Below, one piece after another: positions 48,741 to 58,489 of a stretch of DNA of 60,022 nt. This DNA comes from Desulfobacterales bacterium. GTDB taxonomy: Bacteria > Desulfobacterota > Desulfobacteria > Desulfobacterales > JADGBH01. Position numbers and translations under genes: made by a program. Below the pieces are notes generated by a model that searched no databases, was not told the DNA's origin, and saw nothing but the letters and a program-made list of their open reading frames with translations. Within the stretch, counting starts at the first letter, position 1; each line of letters opens with the position of its first letter. The DNA is taken from positions 1-60,022 of the forward strand of contig JADGBH010000019.1 in the NCBI GenBank assembly GCA_015231595.1, written 5' to 3'.

Positions 48741-50546
48741 CTAACAAGTTCTTATAATTCTAAATCCCACATTATAATTTCTACTCCCAGGAGGATAACT
48801 ATTTCTCCTGGCACAGCGGACATATCGAGATTGACTCGCCCAGCTTCCGCCTCTATAAACCCTCGTTGTGCCTTCTCCATTATAAATAGGATTATGGGAT
48901 TTATATTTAGTGTAGGCATCTTTATGATAAATATCCTGACACCATTCCCATACATTTCCGCTCATATCATATATGCCAAGCCCATTAGGTTCTTTTTCAC
49001 CTACAGGATGAGTTGAGCCATCACTATTATCCCTATACCAACCTACACGATCAACATCATCACCTCCGGAATATTTTTCTAATTTCCCGCCGCTTCTGGC
49101 TGAATACTCCCATTGAGTTTCTGTTGGAAGGCAATACATATATTTCCCACCCTCTAATGAAGATAACTTTGCATTAAATTTTTGGGCATCTTTCCAAGAA
49201 ACACGCTCTACTGGATAAGCATCTCCCTTTTTAAAAAAGGAAGGATTATCTCCCATAACTTTTTTCCATTCTCCTTGAGTAACAGGATATCTCCCTATCC
49301 AAAAACCATCTAAACAAATTTCAACTCCAGGACTTGCATCAGCTACCTCTATACCTTCATCCCATGCTCCGTATCCGACTTTAAAATATCCGCCTGGAAT
49401 CCATATAAATTCCATATTTGTATAAGGCTCTATCCACAATTCTCCAGCTTTAGGTGTTGCAATCTCTACAAGGATTTTATCTTGATCCATTGATAACAAA
49501 CCATGAGTTATTCCTTCTTTTAACAAAAAGAATTCCTCCGGCAAATCCGGATGTATTTCATTGTCATCTAAAATAATTATTTTTTCAGTCGCTTTAGTTT
49601 TTGCAGGTTTTATTAGTGCAGGTTTTATTATTCTTGATTTTATTACACCGGTTTTAGGATCAATATCATCAAACACTTTTAAAATTGGCTCAAAATTTTT
49701 TAATCTTTTGTTTACATCAAATTCAAGACATTGGAGTATTACATTTTCAATTGGTTTAGGAATATAATCATTGTCAAATTTAATACCTTTTTCATTTATA
49801 AGCCTTACCCTATCTATAAAATTCGTGTCTTCATAGGGTAGACATGCTTCCCAAATAAAATAAGCTACTAAACCATAGGAATACATCATTGCTGAAAGAG
49901 TTGGTTTTTCACCTTTTATAATTACTTCAGGGGCCGACCAATTAGGTGTAAATTGAGCTTTATCAGATATGGAAATACTGTTTAATCTTTTAAACCCTCC
50001 TAAATCGCCTATTAACAATAAACCTTTGTCGTTTATAAGTAAATTTGAAGGTTTCAAGTCAGTAACAAGAAAGATATCCCCCGACCCTGAAGAAAGCCGA
50101 CTTAGAACTACAGCCAAATCTTTCATAAAACGAATAGAATCTTCTATAGGAAGTAGCTCATCTCTATCTAAAACATAATCCATTAAATTATCAGGGCACA
50201 ACTCCATTAAAATTGCTAAATGGGCTTTTGCACTCTGTCTTGATATTTCTTTATCAACAAGGTGAAAATCATAAATTTTTAAAACCCCAGGCCCCTCTAT
50301 TTTTTCATAGTATTCCTTAATAACGTGAAATTCTTGAGAAATTTTTGAATCAAGCTGAGCTAAAGTTCTATAAGATTTGGAACGTTCTATTAAAAGAGGA
50401 ATAACCTTAACAGCTCTAGTTTTAAATTCATCTTTTATGCTAAATACAGTTCCATATCCTCCTTCACCTAAAATTTCTATAATTTCATAAGTCGGAAGAC
50501 ATTTTTTAATTATTTCTTTCATTTGTGGTATGTTTGAAGATTTCAC
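48741..50546 (-). CDS. Ser/Thr protein kinase fused to a formylglycine-generating-enzyme-like domain
   Basis: 601 aa from a GTG at 50546; an ATG eight codons in (50522) is an alternative. The kinase domain is about 19-295: GEGGYGTV P-loop (27-34), K47, the catalytic loop TDLKPSNLL with D163 and N168, and metal-binding D181 (GDLGG instead of DFG). A linker is followed by an FGE-sulfatase/SUMF1-like domain (about 378-601): FIWIPGGYFKVG, YPVTQGEWKKVMG, LPTETQWEYSARSG, MSGNVWEWCQD, RVYRGGSW and GFRIIRTC. The enzyme's catalytic Cys pair is not obvious, so this is probably a binding domain with C-type-lectin fold. It lies 102 bp upstream of the giant kinase in the same direction. Confidence 0.9.
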   Translation of the reverse strand: MKSSNIPQMKEIIKKCLPTYEIIEILGEGGYGTVFSIKDEFKTRAVKVIPLLIERSKSYRTLAQLDSKISQEFHVIKEYYEKIEGPGVLKIYDFHLVDKEISRQSAKAHLAILMELCPDNLMDYVLDRDELLPIEDSIRFMKDLAVVLSRLSSGSGDIFLVTDLKPSNLLINDKGLLLIGDLGGFKRLNSISISDKAQFTPNWSAPEVIIKGEKPTLSAMMYSYGLVAYFIWEACLPYEDTNFIDRVRLINEKGIKFDNDYIPKPIENVILQCLEFDVNKRLKNFEPILKVFDDIDPKTGVIKSRIIKPALIKPAKTKATEKIIILDDNEIHPDLPEEFFLLKEGITHGLLSMDQDKILVEIATPKAGELWIEPYTNMEFIWIPGGYFKVGYGAWDEGIEVADASPGVEICLDGFWIGRYPVTQGEWKKVMGDNPSFFKKGDAYPVERVSWKDAQKFNAKLSSLEGGKYMYCLPTETQWEYSARSGGKLEKYSGGDDVDRVGWYRDNSDGSTHPVGEKEPNGLGIYDMSGNVWEWCQDIYHKDAYTKYKSHNPIYNGEGTTRVYRGGSWASQSRYVRCARRNSYPPGSRNYNVGFRIIRTC

Positions 50547-50757
50547 CTTCCTAATTTCAAAATCCTATTTAAATTTATAATTGAAATTAAAATTTTATAT
50601 TTTTGCTATTTATTACTTATATTACTATAATAAATATAAAACACTGGTTAGTATATTTACAGGTTAATTTGAATGTCAACACTAAATACTATTTTCTAAA
50701 AATTAATATATAAAAATCTATAAAAAAGCAATAATACATTAATAGGAGTTAAATTAT

Positions 50758-51534
50758 ATGAAATTTTTTGATAGCCACTGTCATATCGATGATAAATCTT
50801 ACAATGCTGACAGATCGGAAGTTATAAAACGAGCAAAAGATTCAGGGGTAGAATCATTTATAGTTGTTGGGATAAACCAAAGAACTTCAATCAAAGCAAT
50901 AGAGATTGCTGAATCTACTTCGGGCGTGTATGCATCAGTTGGAATTCATCCCCATGATGCAAAGGCTTGCACCGAAAACGATTTAAAATTTTTATACAGC
51001 CTTGCTAAAAAGCCATGCGTAAAAGCCTGGGGAGAAGCGGGGCTTGATTTTAACAGAATGTTTTCTTCCCAGGGAGAACAAGAACAATGGTTCATCAGAC
51101 AAATTGAATTAGCAGGATCTTTAAACCTTCCAATGATATTTCATGAAAGAGACAGTAAAGGCAGATTTGGTGAAATTATTAATTTACATTACAAAAATTC
51201 AAAAAGTTCAGTAGTCCATTGTTTTGGAGGTGACAAAAAAGAACTTTCGCAATATCTTGACAAAGGTTTTTATATAGGAATAACAGGTATTGTAACTTTA
51301 AAGGACAGAGGAAAAGAACTTAGATCTCTTATAAATTACATTCCAAATGACAAAATTTTAATAGAAACAGATGCTCCTTATTTAACTCCTTATCCTGAAA
51401 AAAAAACAAATCGTCGTAATGAACCAGCATTTGTCAAATCTGTGTTGTTCGAATTAGCAAAAATTAAAAATATAAGCCCTGATGCCCTTGCTGAAAAAAT
51501 ATGGGGAAATACTTGTAGGCTTTTTGAATTATGA
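50758..51534 (+). CDS. tatD: TatD-family metal-dependent hydrolase
   Basis: 258 aa. The metal motif DSHCHID (H7 and H9), SVGIHPHDAK, the AWGEAGLDF Glu, IFHERD, VHCFGG and LIETDAPYLTPYP are all in place, so the two-metal amidohydrolase site is complete. TatD proteins are 3'-5' DNA/RNA exonucleases and also hydrolyse D-aminoacyl-tRNA in some species. AGGAG lies about 9 nt before the ATG. Divergent from the Ser/Thr kinase gene. Confidence 0.95.
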   Translation: MKFFDSHCHIDDKSYNADRSEVIKRAKDSGVESFIVVGINQRTSIKAIEIAESTSGVYASVGIHPHDAKACTENDLKFLYSLAKKPCVKAWGEAGLDFNRMFSSQGEQEQWFIRQIELAGSLNLPMIFHERDSKGRFGEIINLHYKNSKSSVVHCFGGDKKELSQYLDKGFYIGITGIVTLKDRGKELRSLINYIPNDKILIETDAPYLTPYPEKKTNRRNEPAFVKSVLFELAKIKNISPDALAEKIWGNTCRLFEL

Positions 51535-51674
51535 TTGATTTTATGGATTATTAATTTAGATATCTTGACTTAAATGCTAATTTAGTGCATATATTGTGGT
51601 TATTTTAGGATGTTCCTAAAGTTTATTTTTTTTTAATGTTTCACATTTAAAAACTTTAATTATGGAGTTTTTTT

Positions 51675-52040
51675 ATGCTATGTATTAAAGAATGCAATGG
51701 AAAAGGAAGAGGGGTGTTTTCAAATTTTAAGATTTCTAAGGGAGCTACCATTGAGAAAGCGCCAGTAATTATTTTACCGCTCGCCCAATGGGATAATGTA
51801 GAAAAAACAATTTTAAATGATTATTGCTATAATTGGGGAACTGATGCCGCTGTTGGGCTTGGATTTTCATCACTTTATAATCATTCATATAATCCTAATG
51901 CTTGCTATCTCAAAAAATTTGAAGAAGGCTTTCTCGAAATAATCGCTCTTAAAGACATTCAGGAAGATGAAGAAATAACTGTTAATTATAATGGTAAGCC
52001 TGAAGACAACACCCCTGTTTGGTTTGATGTACAAGCGTAA
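51675..52040 (+). CDS. SET-domain protein (bacterial lysine methyltransferase-like)
   Basis: 121 aa, a minimal SET domain. The N-terminal SAM-site strand is GKGRGVFSNFKISKGATIEKAP. The pseudoknot motifs are SLYNHSYNPNACY (NHS) and EDEEITVNYNG (ELxxDY-like). No pre-SET or post-SET Cys clusters. GGAG lies 9 nt before the ATG. Stand-alone bacterial SET proteins may methylate ribosomal or DNA-binding proteins; the target is unknown. The radical SAM gene is 80 bp downstream, across a hairpin. Confidence 0.87.
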   Translation: MLCIKECNGKGRGVFSNFKISKGATIEKAPVIILPLAQWDNVEKTILNDYCYNWGTDAAVGLGFSSLYNHSYNPNACYLKKFEEGFLEIIALKDIQEDEEITVNYNGKPEDNTPVWFDVQA

Positions 52041-52055
52041 CTATCTTTTTCCTAC

Positions 52056-52084
52056 TTCCCCCCTCTTGCAAAGAGCAGGGGGAA
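52056..52084 (+). terminator. Hairpin between the SET and radical SAM genes
   Basis: TTCCCCC plus CTCTT pairs with AAGAG plus GGGGGAA across a 3-nt loop and a 2-nt bulge. A short T-rich stretch (TTAATTTTT) follows. It may be a terminator or attenuator. Confidence 0.5.
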
Positions 52085-52120
52085 CTTAATTTTTCTAAGA
52101 CCACGCTTAAAAATTAAAAA

Positions 52121-53407
52121 ATGAAAAAAATATTAATAACAGCTCTCGCTGCAAACCAAAAGGGAGAGATATTTGAGATTGATGGATATGCAGCTACAGG
52201 CATGGCTGGCTCAAAGATTGTTCCTTTAACATTAGATAATACTGTTGAACTTCCTTTTGGGTCGGAGCTTATGCTTTTACCAGACAGAATTCCTGTATAT
52301 TTTAATATTTCAAACAAGAGAGTTGAAAAACTTTCTAATAATCCTTTTGATTCCTCATCAATTTTACTCCCAGTGGCTGCATTTAATTCTCCTGGATATC
52401 TAATCAGGTATAGCAGTTCCTATCAAGAAAGGGAAAATGCTGGATATCTACCTCTTTTTGCCTATTCTGCTGTTGGTTTTTATAATGGAAAATTCCGATC
52501 AGCCGTAGTTCAGATTGATAAAGAAAAAAGGCAAGATTTAAGGCTTATGCCCCAAAAAAAAATAGCTAATGGTTTAAAAAAGATGAAAGAGAAGATGAAA
52601 GGAAATAGACTTATTCTTCATCTTGAAAAATGTGCTATGTTTTATGGATGTCCTGCTGCTAAAAACTTATTTATCGGAAGATTTGAAGCGCCTCTTCCTA
52701 CTTCTACAGTATGCAACGCAAATTGTCTCGGTTGTATTTCCCTTCAAAAGAATACAGGCATTTCTCATTGCCAAGAAAGAATAATTTTTACTCCAACTCC
52801 TGATGAAATATCTGAAATTGCCCTTGAACACATACATAATGTTAAACAGAGCGTTGTAAGTTTTGGTCAGGGATGTGAAGGAGAGCCTTTGATGGCTGCT
52901 GATGCTATAGCCGGAGCAATCGATATAATAAGATCAAACACTAATTTCGGAACAATCAATATGAACACGAATGGAAGCAAGCCTGATATTATTGCAAAAC
53001 TATTTGAAAAAGGACTTGATAGCATAAGAGTCAGCATGAACAGCGTTAGAGAAGAATATTACAATGCTTATTTCCGGCCTAAAACATATACATTTAACGA
53101 TGTAAAAAAAAGTATAGAAATTGCCATACAAAAAGGTAAATTTGTTTCGATAAATTATTTAAATTGTCCAGGTTTTACTGATACTGAAGGCGAACTTGAA
53201 GCTATGCTTGAATTTATAAAAAAATATCCGATAAATTTTATACAGTGGCGGAATTTAAATTTTGACCCTTTAAGATATATTAATGTCATGGAAAATGTTC
53301 ATAAATTAGGAACGTCTATCGGGATGAAAAGAATTCTTAAATCTATAAAAAAAGCTGATAATAAAATTAGATTTGGCTATTTTAATCCTCCAAAAGAAAA
53401 ATGGTAA
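52121..53407 (+). CDS. Radical SAM protein of unrecognised subfamily
   Basis: 428 aa. The Fe-S motif is C198-x3-C202-x2-C205 (TVCNANCLGCIS). SFGQGCEGEPLM provides the GGE-like SAM-binding strand and MNTNGSKP a later barrel strand. Additional cysteines C171, C177 and C217 could hold an auxiliary cluster. The first about 180 residues are a distinct beta-rich domain (EIFEIDGYAATGMAGSKIVPL) not seen in common radical SAM enzymes. No substrate can be assigned. It sits between a SET-domain gene and a TPR lipoprotein gene in the same direction. The nature of the partner, peptide or small molecule, is open. Confidence 0.85.
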   Translation: MKKILITALAANQKGEIFEIDGYAATGMAGSKIVPLTLDNTVELPFGSELMLLPDRIPVYFNISNKRVEKLSNNPFDSSSILLPVAAFNSPGYLIRYSSSYQERENAGYLPLFAYSAVGFYNGKFRSAVVQIDKEKRQDLRLMPQKKIANGLKKMKEKMKGNRLILHLEKCAMFYGCPAAKNLFIGRFEAPLPTSTVCNANCLGCISLQKNTGISHCQERIIFTPTPDEISEIALEHIHNVKQSVVSFGQGCEGEPLMAADAIAGAIDIIRSNTNFGTINMNTNGSKPDIIAKLFEKGLDSIRVSMNSVREEYYNAYFRPKTYTFNDVKKSIEIAIQKGKFVSINYLNCPGFTDTEGELEAMLEFIKKYPINFIQWRNLNFDPLRYINVMENVHKLGTSIGMKRILKSIKKADNKIRFGYFNPPKEKW

Positions 53408-53459
53408 CATTAACCACTGTTACTTATTATTTATTACTTATTTCATAATAGGAGGCCTT

Positions 53460-55733
53460 ATGCTTCATCGATCCGTATGTTTAATAATTTTTACTGGCTT
53501 TGTGTCTTTGTTAGCTTGTAATTCTGAAGAAAAATTAAAAATGGCTTATTTTGAAAAAGGAAAATTATATTTTCAAAACGGCAAATATAAAAATGCAGAA
53601 ATTGAATTTAAAAATGCCATAAAAATTTCTCATGATTATGTAGATGCCCATATTAATCTTGCCGAAACTTATCTTAAATTAGGCAAAATTAATGAGGCCT
53701 TTAAAACCTATGAAACTATCATCGCAATAAATCCTAAAAATACTAATGCCCAAGTTAAATTAGCAAAATTTTACTTATTTGAGAAAAAAAACAATGAAGC
53801 TAAAATAAAGATAGAATCGGTTTTACAAATTGAACCGGACAATATTGATGCTCTTTTTCTTCTCGGAAATATTTATGCCAGCGAAAATGATTTTAAAGAA
53901 GCTGAAGTGATTTTTAAAAAAATAACTTCTTTAAATGAGACTAATATACAATACTATATCTATCTTGCCGGAATTTTATCCCAGCAAGATAAATTTGATG
54001 AAGCTGAAAATATTTTAAAAAAAGCTATAAAAATTTTTCCTGCTTCGTCAAAGCCTCATATTGTTCTTTTTCATCTTTATTTCCATAAAAAAAAGTTTGA
54101 TCTTGCTGAAAATGAAATAAAAAAAGCGATATCTAAAGAACCTGAAAATGATGAATTTTACATAGTATTAGCTGATTTTTATTTCATGAGGGGTAATAAT
54201 GCTAAAGCTGAAAGTATATATAAAAATGCTATTGAAATTTCGCCTAATAAAACAAAACCCTATCTTGTACTTGCAGCTTTCTATACTGCGTTAGGAAACA
54301 ATGAAAAGGCTTTTGAAATCTATAATGAAGCAAATCAAAGGTTATCTGGTGATATAGAAATTATAGAAGCTATCGCAAATTTCTATATAAGAAACGGTAA
54401 CAGTGATAAAGCTTCCATGTATATTGACAAAATAAAAAATAAATGGCCCCACAGCCCTATATACAAATTCATTGAGATCGACATTCATATATTAAACAAA
54501 AATTATGAGGCCGCTATCAAAATAGCAGATGAATTAATCGCAGCATATCCTTTTTTGCCAAGGGCTTACTATTCAAAAGGAATTGCTTATATTGGATTAA
54601 ACGATAAAAAAAATGCAAAGCTTTATTTGGAAAAGGCTTTAGAATTTAGCTGTAGGCATATAAAAGCTAAAATTATACTTGCTCAACTTTATTTAGACGA
54701 TGGCGAGTTAAAAAAAGCTCAAAATCAATGTATGGAAGTGCTTGAATTAGTTCCTTCCAATTATCAGGCAAAATTAATACTTGCAAATAGTTACATGTGC
54801 AGTGGCATGTTTGAAAAAGCGAACGAATTATTTGATTCATTAATTGAACAATATCCAACGAATCCTGAATTATATTTAAGAAAAGGACTATTATACAAAA
54901 TTCAAAATATGAATGATATAGCTAATGCTAATTTTAATAAAGTCGTTATTTATTCTTATTCTGAAAATTATTTTTCAAACTCAATTATTGCAATGCCTAA
55001 TATTGAATTTACTATTGGAATTTCAAGATGCGATAATGTCTCCGACAATTTAAAAGATATGCCCATAAAATCTATAAATTTTGATAATCTAAGGGGGCAG
55101 ATTTACTTGGCGCAAAAAAATTTTAGTATGGCAGAAAAATTATTTAATAAGGCTTTATCAGTAGATAAAACTTTATTAGAGCCATATTTTGGCATAACTA
55201 AAATATACCTTTTAAAAATGAATGAAGCAGAAGTAATAGATCATTTCAAAAACTATATGGTTAATCATCCTTTTGATCCTTCATCTTATGTTTTTCTTGG
55301 AAATCTGTATAGCAATAAAGATAATTTTAACATAGCTGAAGATTATTATCGAAAGTCTTTATCAATAAATTCTAATTTTATTCCGGCCATATACTGTCTC
55401 TCTTATGTTTTAATGAAACAGGATAAAAATCTGGATGAGGCTATAAATGCCGGACTTACAGCTTTAAAGTATTATCCCAATAACCCTGCGGTCATAGAAA
55501 CAATCGGTTGGATTTATTTTAAAAGAAATGAATTTGATAATGCTGTCGAGCAATTCCAAAAATGCGTAAGCATGCTTCCAAAAATACCAGAATTTCATTA
55601 TGCTCTTGGTATGGCACTTTTAAAAAAAGGAGATAAATCTTTGGCTAAGGCTGAATTTACTGTATCTTTAAGTTTAGACCCGTCCTTTGATAAAAATGAA
55701 GAAATAAAGAACATTCTTTTACAATTGTTTTAA
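53460..55733 (+). CDS. TPR-repeat lipoprotein, PrsT-like layout
   Basis: 757 aa from the ATG at 53460, which has AGGAGG 6 nt upstream and directly opens a lipoprotein signal with C20 (SLLAC). A longer in-frame start overlaps the radical SAM gene and lacks a signal. About twenty 34-residue TPRs fill the chain (for example YVDAHINLAETYLKLGKINEAFKTYETIIAINPKN), interrupted near residues 500-560. Long TPR lipoproteins of this kind scaffold exopolysaccharide or outer-membrane assembly, as PrsT does in PEP-CTERM systems. No exosortase or PEP-CTERM substrate is visible here. The next gene starts 3 bp after its stop. Confidence 0.87.
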   Translation: MLHRSVCLIIFTGFVSLLACNSEEKLKMAYFEKGKLYFQNGKYKNAEIEFKNAIKISHDYVDAHINLAETYLKLGKINEAFKTYETIIAINPKNTNAQVKLAKFYLFEKKNNEAKIKIESVLQIEPDNIDALFLLGNIYASENDFKEAEVIFKKITSLNETNIQYYIYLAGILSQQDKFDEAENILKKAIKIFPASSKPHIVLFHLYFHKKKFDLAENEIKKAISKEPENDEFYIVLADFYFMRGNNAKAESIYKNAIEISPNKTKPYLVLAAFYTALGNNEKAFEIYNEANQRLSGDIEIIEAIANFYIRNGNSDKASMYIDKIKNKWPHSPIYKFIEIDIHILNKNYEAAIKIADELIAAYPFLPRAYYSKGIAYIGLNDKKNAKLYLEKALEFSCRHIKAKIILAQLYLDDGELKKAQNQCMEVLELVPSNYQAKLILANSYMCSGMFEKANELFDSLIEQYPTNPELYLRKGLLYKIQNMNDIANANFNKVVIYSYSENYFSNSIIAMPNIEFTIGISRCDNVSDNLKDMPIKSINFDNLRGQIYLAQKNFSMAEKLFNKALSVDKTLLEPYFGITKIYLLKMNEAEVIDHFKNYMVNHPFDPSSYVFLGNLYSNKDNFNIAEDYYRKSLSINSNFIPAIYCLSYVLMKQDKNLDEAINAGLTALKYYPNNPAVIETIGWIYFKRNEFDNAVEQFQKCVSMLPKIPEFHYALGMALLKKGDKSLAKAEFTVSLSLDPSFDKNEEIKNILLQLF

Positions 55734-55735
55734 TT

Positions 55736-56884
55736 ATGAGATATTTTTCATTTCAAACTATTATGCTATCAATAGTGCTACCTCCTGTACTCTATATAAT
55801 TTCAGTCCAATCAATGGAAACTTGGCTGAAAATTATTTATGCAAAAGATATTCAAAATATCTATATTGGAGATACTAAACCTTTGCTTGACGGATTAAAC
55901 CAATTAAAAGATGCTGTTAATAAAAACATAAAACGGTGTCTTAAAGATAAAATTTTAATAAAATGGGGAGTAAACGTTTCTGTAATAGTAACAACCAAAA
56001 AAAACATTATAATATATCCTCAAAGTATTGATGAAGAAGAAGGCATATTCACTAAAGATCCAATTTTAATAGCTCAGGAAAATTATAATCTATTAAATCA
56101 AGGCTTAAATGTTCAAGTTGATGTCAATTTAGAACATAACAAGCCTATTACAAACTTTATTCTCAGCTTTTACATATCGATTTTTGTCTTAGTTTTATAT
56201 TATCATTACAAATCTGGAATAAAAGAAGCTCAAAAAGAAGAGTTAAAAATACAAAAAGAAATTGAAAGACTTCTTAAGCAGGAAGAAATTTATGATTTAA
56301 AATTAAAAGAAATTTATGATGAGAAAAAAAAGATTTCGTCTGAATATAAAAAGATAAAACAAGAGCTTGAAAACGAAAGAATGAAAACCCTTAAAAATGA
56401 AGAGGGTTTCATAGAAGAGATGGATTCACTTGAAAAAAAATTAGAAGAAAAGCTTGACCTTCATGATAAACAGCTCGAAGAAATTATATTGTTAAGGGAA
56501 AAACTGGAGCTTCTTGAAAAAGAAAAATCCAAAAATGCAAAGCGTCAAAAAAAATCTGTAGAAACATTAAAAAAAAGGTTTAAAGCTATTTATAAAAGTA
56601 CTCTTTTCACGGATAGAGCATTAGAAGGTTTTATTGATCTTGATGAAGATATGAAAATAAAAAGTGAGGAAATTATCCATCTTTTAAACGATACTCCAAA
56701 TCTTGTTTCTGTAAAAAGAAAGGTTGTAACTAAAAATAAAGGAAAAGCAGTATGGGAAGCTATTTTCGGATATAGCGGAAGGCTTTATTTTAGAAATACA
56801 AACGACAATAAGATATCTATATTAGCAATAGGAGATAAAAATACTCAAGCAAGGGATATTGAGTTTATTGATAATATTGATTAG
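55736..56884 (+). CDS. Membrane-anchored coiled-coil protein of unknown function
   Basis: 382 aa. An N-terminal hydrophobic helix (about 5-25) and a second one (about 140-157) flank a periplasmic-type domain of about 110 residues. A long Lys/Glu coiled coil (about 160-280) follows in the cytoplasm. The C-terminal domain (about 285-382; VWEAIFGYSGRLYFRNTNDNKISILAIGDKNTQ) is alpha/beta and resembles small toxin- or nuclease-like folds only vaguely. The ATG comes 3 bp after the TPR lipoprotein stop, so the two are coupled and may act together in the envelope. Confidence 0.72.
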   Translation: MRYFSFQTIMLSIVLPPVLYIISVQSMETWLKIIYAKDIQNIYIGDTKPLLDGLNQLKDAVNKNIKRCLKDKILIKWGVNVSVIVTTKKNIIIYPQSIDEEEGIFTKDPILIAQENYNLLNQGLNVQVDVNLEHNKPITNFILSFYISIFVLVLYYHYKSGIKEAQKEELKIQKEIERLLKQEEIYDLKLKEIYDEKKKISSEYKKIKQELENERMKTLKNEEGFIEEMDSLEKKLEEKLDLHDKQLEEIILLREKLELLEKEKSKNAKRQKKSVETLKKRFKAIYKSTLFTDRALEGFIDLDEDMKIKSEEIIHLLNDTPNLVSVKRKVVTKNKGKAVWEAIFGYSGRLYFRNTNDNKISILAIGDKNTQARDIEFIDNID

Positions 56885-56991
56885 ATTTGAAAACTGTCTG
56901 AACCGCAGATTTATCAGATTAAAGGATTTCTATGATTTATACATCTAAGTAATCTTACAATCATTTAAATCGAGGTTAAGACAGTTGACAG

Positions 56992-58368
56992 TTACATTCC
57001 TAATAAATGCCGTAATGCATCTTCAAGGTGAACATGAATAAATGGATGCTCTATTTCATTAAGTTTAGCTGGCGCGACTTTCGTGCTTGAAAGCAGTAAT
57101 TCTTCACCCATTTGTCCGAAAATTGTTTTTATAGCAAATGCTGGTATCGGAAATAAAGTTGGCCTTCTTAAAACCTTTCCTAATGTTTTTGTAAATTCAT
57201 AATTAGTTACAGGATTTGGAGCTACCACATTTATTGGTCCATTTAAGCTATCATTAGTTAAGGCTGTATGAATAATCCTTATAACATCATCAATTCCTAT
57301 CCAGCTCATGTATTGATTTCCTGACGATATTTTTCCTCCTACGCCAAGTTTAAAGGGCAAAAGAAGCTTTTTTAAAGCTCCGCCCTTAGGGCTTAAAACA
57401 ATACCAATTCTAAGAAATACAACTCTTATGCCCTTTTCTATAGCTAAAATGGCAGCTTTTTCCCATTCTGCACATACTTTAGATACAAAATTATTACCTG
57501 ATGAATCATTTTCAGTTAACAAATCATTACCTCTATCTCCGTAATAGCCTATAGCTGATGCACATACTAAAACTTTAGGAAGAGGATTCATATTTGCTAT
57601 TGTTTTTGCTATTAGCTCAGTTCCTTTAACTCTGCTATCAATGATTATTTTCTTTTTTTCCTCTGTCCATCTGCCTTCGCCGATATTTTCTCCAGCAAGA
57701 TGAATAACTGCATCAATTTGAGGCAAAGACTTAGTATCTAATTCGCCTGCAGATGGATTCCACAAAGCTTCATTTTGGCTTGATGGTTGTTTTCTAACAA
57801 GCTTAATAACGTTATTTCCAGAAGTTGTTAAAAAAGGAATAAGCGTAGTTCCAATAAGTCCACTTGCGCCTGAAATCATTATGTTCATTGGTTTCAAATC
57901 TCCTTTTGAAAAATGATAAGCCGTATCCAAATTAGTTATTCTATGACGGTATTCAAATGTTTTTTCAAGATCTTTTTTTATAAAATTTCCGAGAAGAATT
58001 TTTCCTATTGGATAAAATGGTAATGAATATTCTATACTATCTTCTAATAAGCATGAATTATAAGCTTCTGGAATAAATTTATGGGTGTGAATCCATTTTG
58101 AAAATGGCCCAGATAATTGGATATCTTGAAAAAGCTTGTTTTGAATATACTCAGTATGTTTGGCATTCCATGTGACTGGAACTCCCCATTTTTGTATTTT
58201 TAGAATGGCTTTAGCTCCTATATTTATGCCGCCTTCACGGTGCATAACTTTTATATTATCCCACGGAGGTATAAGCCTTTCAAGGCATCCTTGTCTTGAA
58301 TGCCAATTAAATACAAAATCAGCTGAAGCATTAATTTTAGTTTTTTTGTTAAAATATTGGTTCTTCAT
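56992..58368 (-). CDS. SRPBCC domain fused to a TIGR01777-type NAD(P)-dependent epimerase
   Basis: 458 aa from the ATG at 58368; a longer in-frame start at 58458 adds 30 residues unrelated to the SRPBCC fold. Residues about 1-150 are an SRPBCC/START-like hydrophobic-pocket domain (KINASADFVFNWHSRQGCLERLIPPW). Residues about 165-458 are an extended short-chain dehydrogenase with ISGASGLIG, HLAGENIG, SRVKGTELIAKTIA and SAIGYYGDRG (catalytic YxxxK is replaced, as in this family). These fusions are widespread and their substrate is unknown; YfcH/SDR39U1-type proteins are relatives. A single leftward gene. Confidence 0.88.
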   Translation of the reverse strand: MKNQYFNKKTKINASADFVFNWHSRQGCLERLIPPWDNIKVMHREGGINIGAKAILKIQKWGVPVTWNAKHTEYIQNKLFQDIQLSGPFSKWIHTHKFIPEAYNSCLLEDSIEYSLPFYPIGKILLGNFIKKDLEKTFEYRHRITNLDTAYHFSKGDLKPMNIMISGASGLIGTTLIPFLTTSGNNVIKLVRKQPSSQNEALWNPSAGELDTKSLPQIDAVIHLAGENIGEGRWTEEKKKIIIDSRVKGTELIAKTIANMNPLPKVLVCASAIGYYGDRGNDLLTENDSSGNNFVSKVCAEWEKAAILAIEKGIRVVFLRIGIVLSPKGGALKKLLLPFKLGVGGKISSGNQYMSWIGIDDVIRIIHTALTNDSLNGPINVVAPNPVTNYEFTKTLGKVLRRPTLFPIPAFAIKTIFGQMGEELLLSSTKVAPAKLNEIEHPFIHVHLEDALRHLLGM

Positions 58369-58489
58369 GTTTTGTTCTCTATATATGACCCAAAAGTTAT
58401 AAATGTTCTTGATAAGATTCAAAATCTCGGATTTAAGAGTGAAATCAAGACTAAACACATATTATCGGTTTACCGAGTTATTCCACCAT

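Noticed and set aside
53373..53459. A longer start for the TPR lipoprotein overlapping the radical SAM gene.
   Set aside because: It would bury the lipoprotein signal 29 residues inside and lacks a ribosome-binding site, while AGGAGG sits just before 53460.
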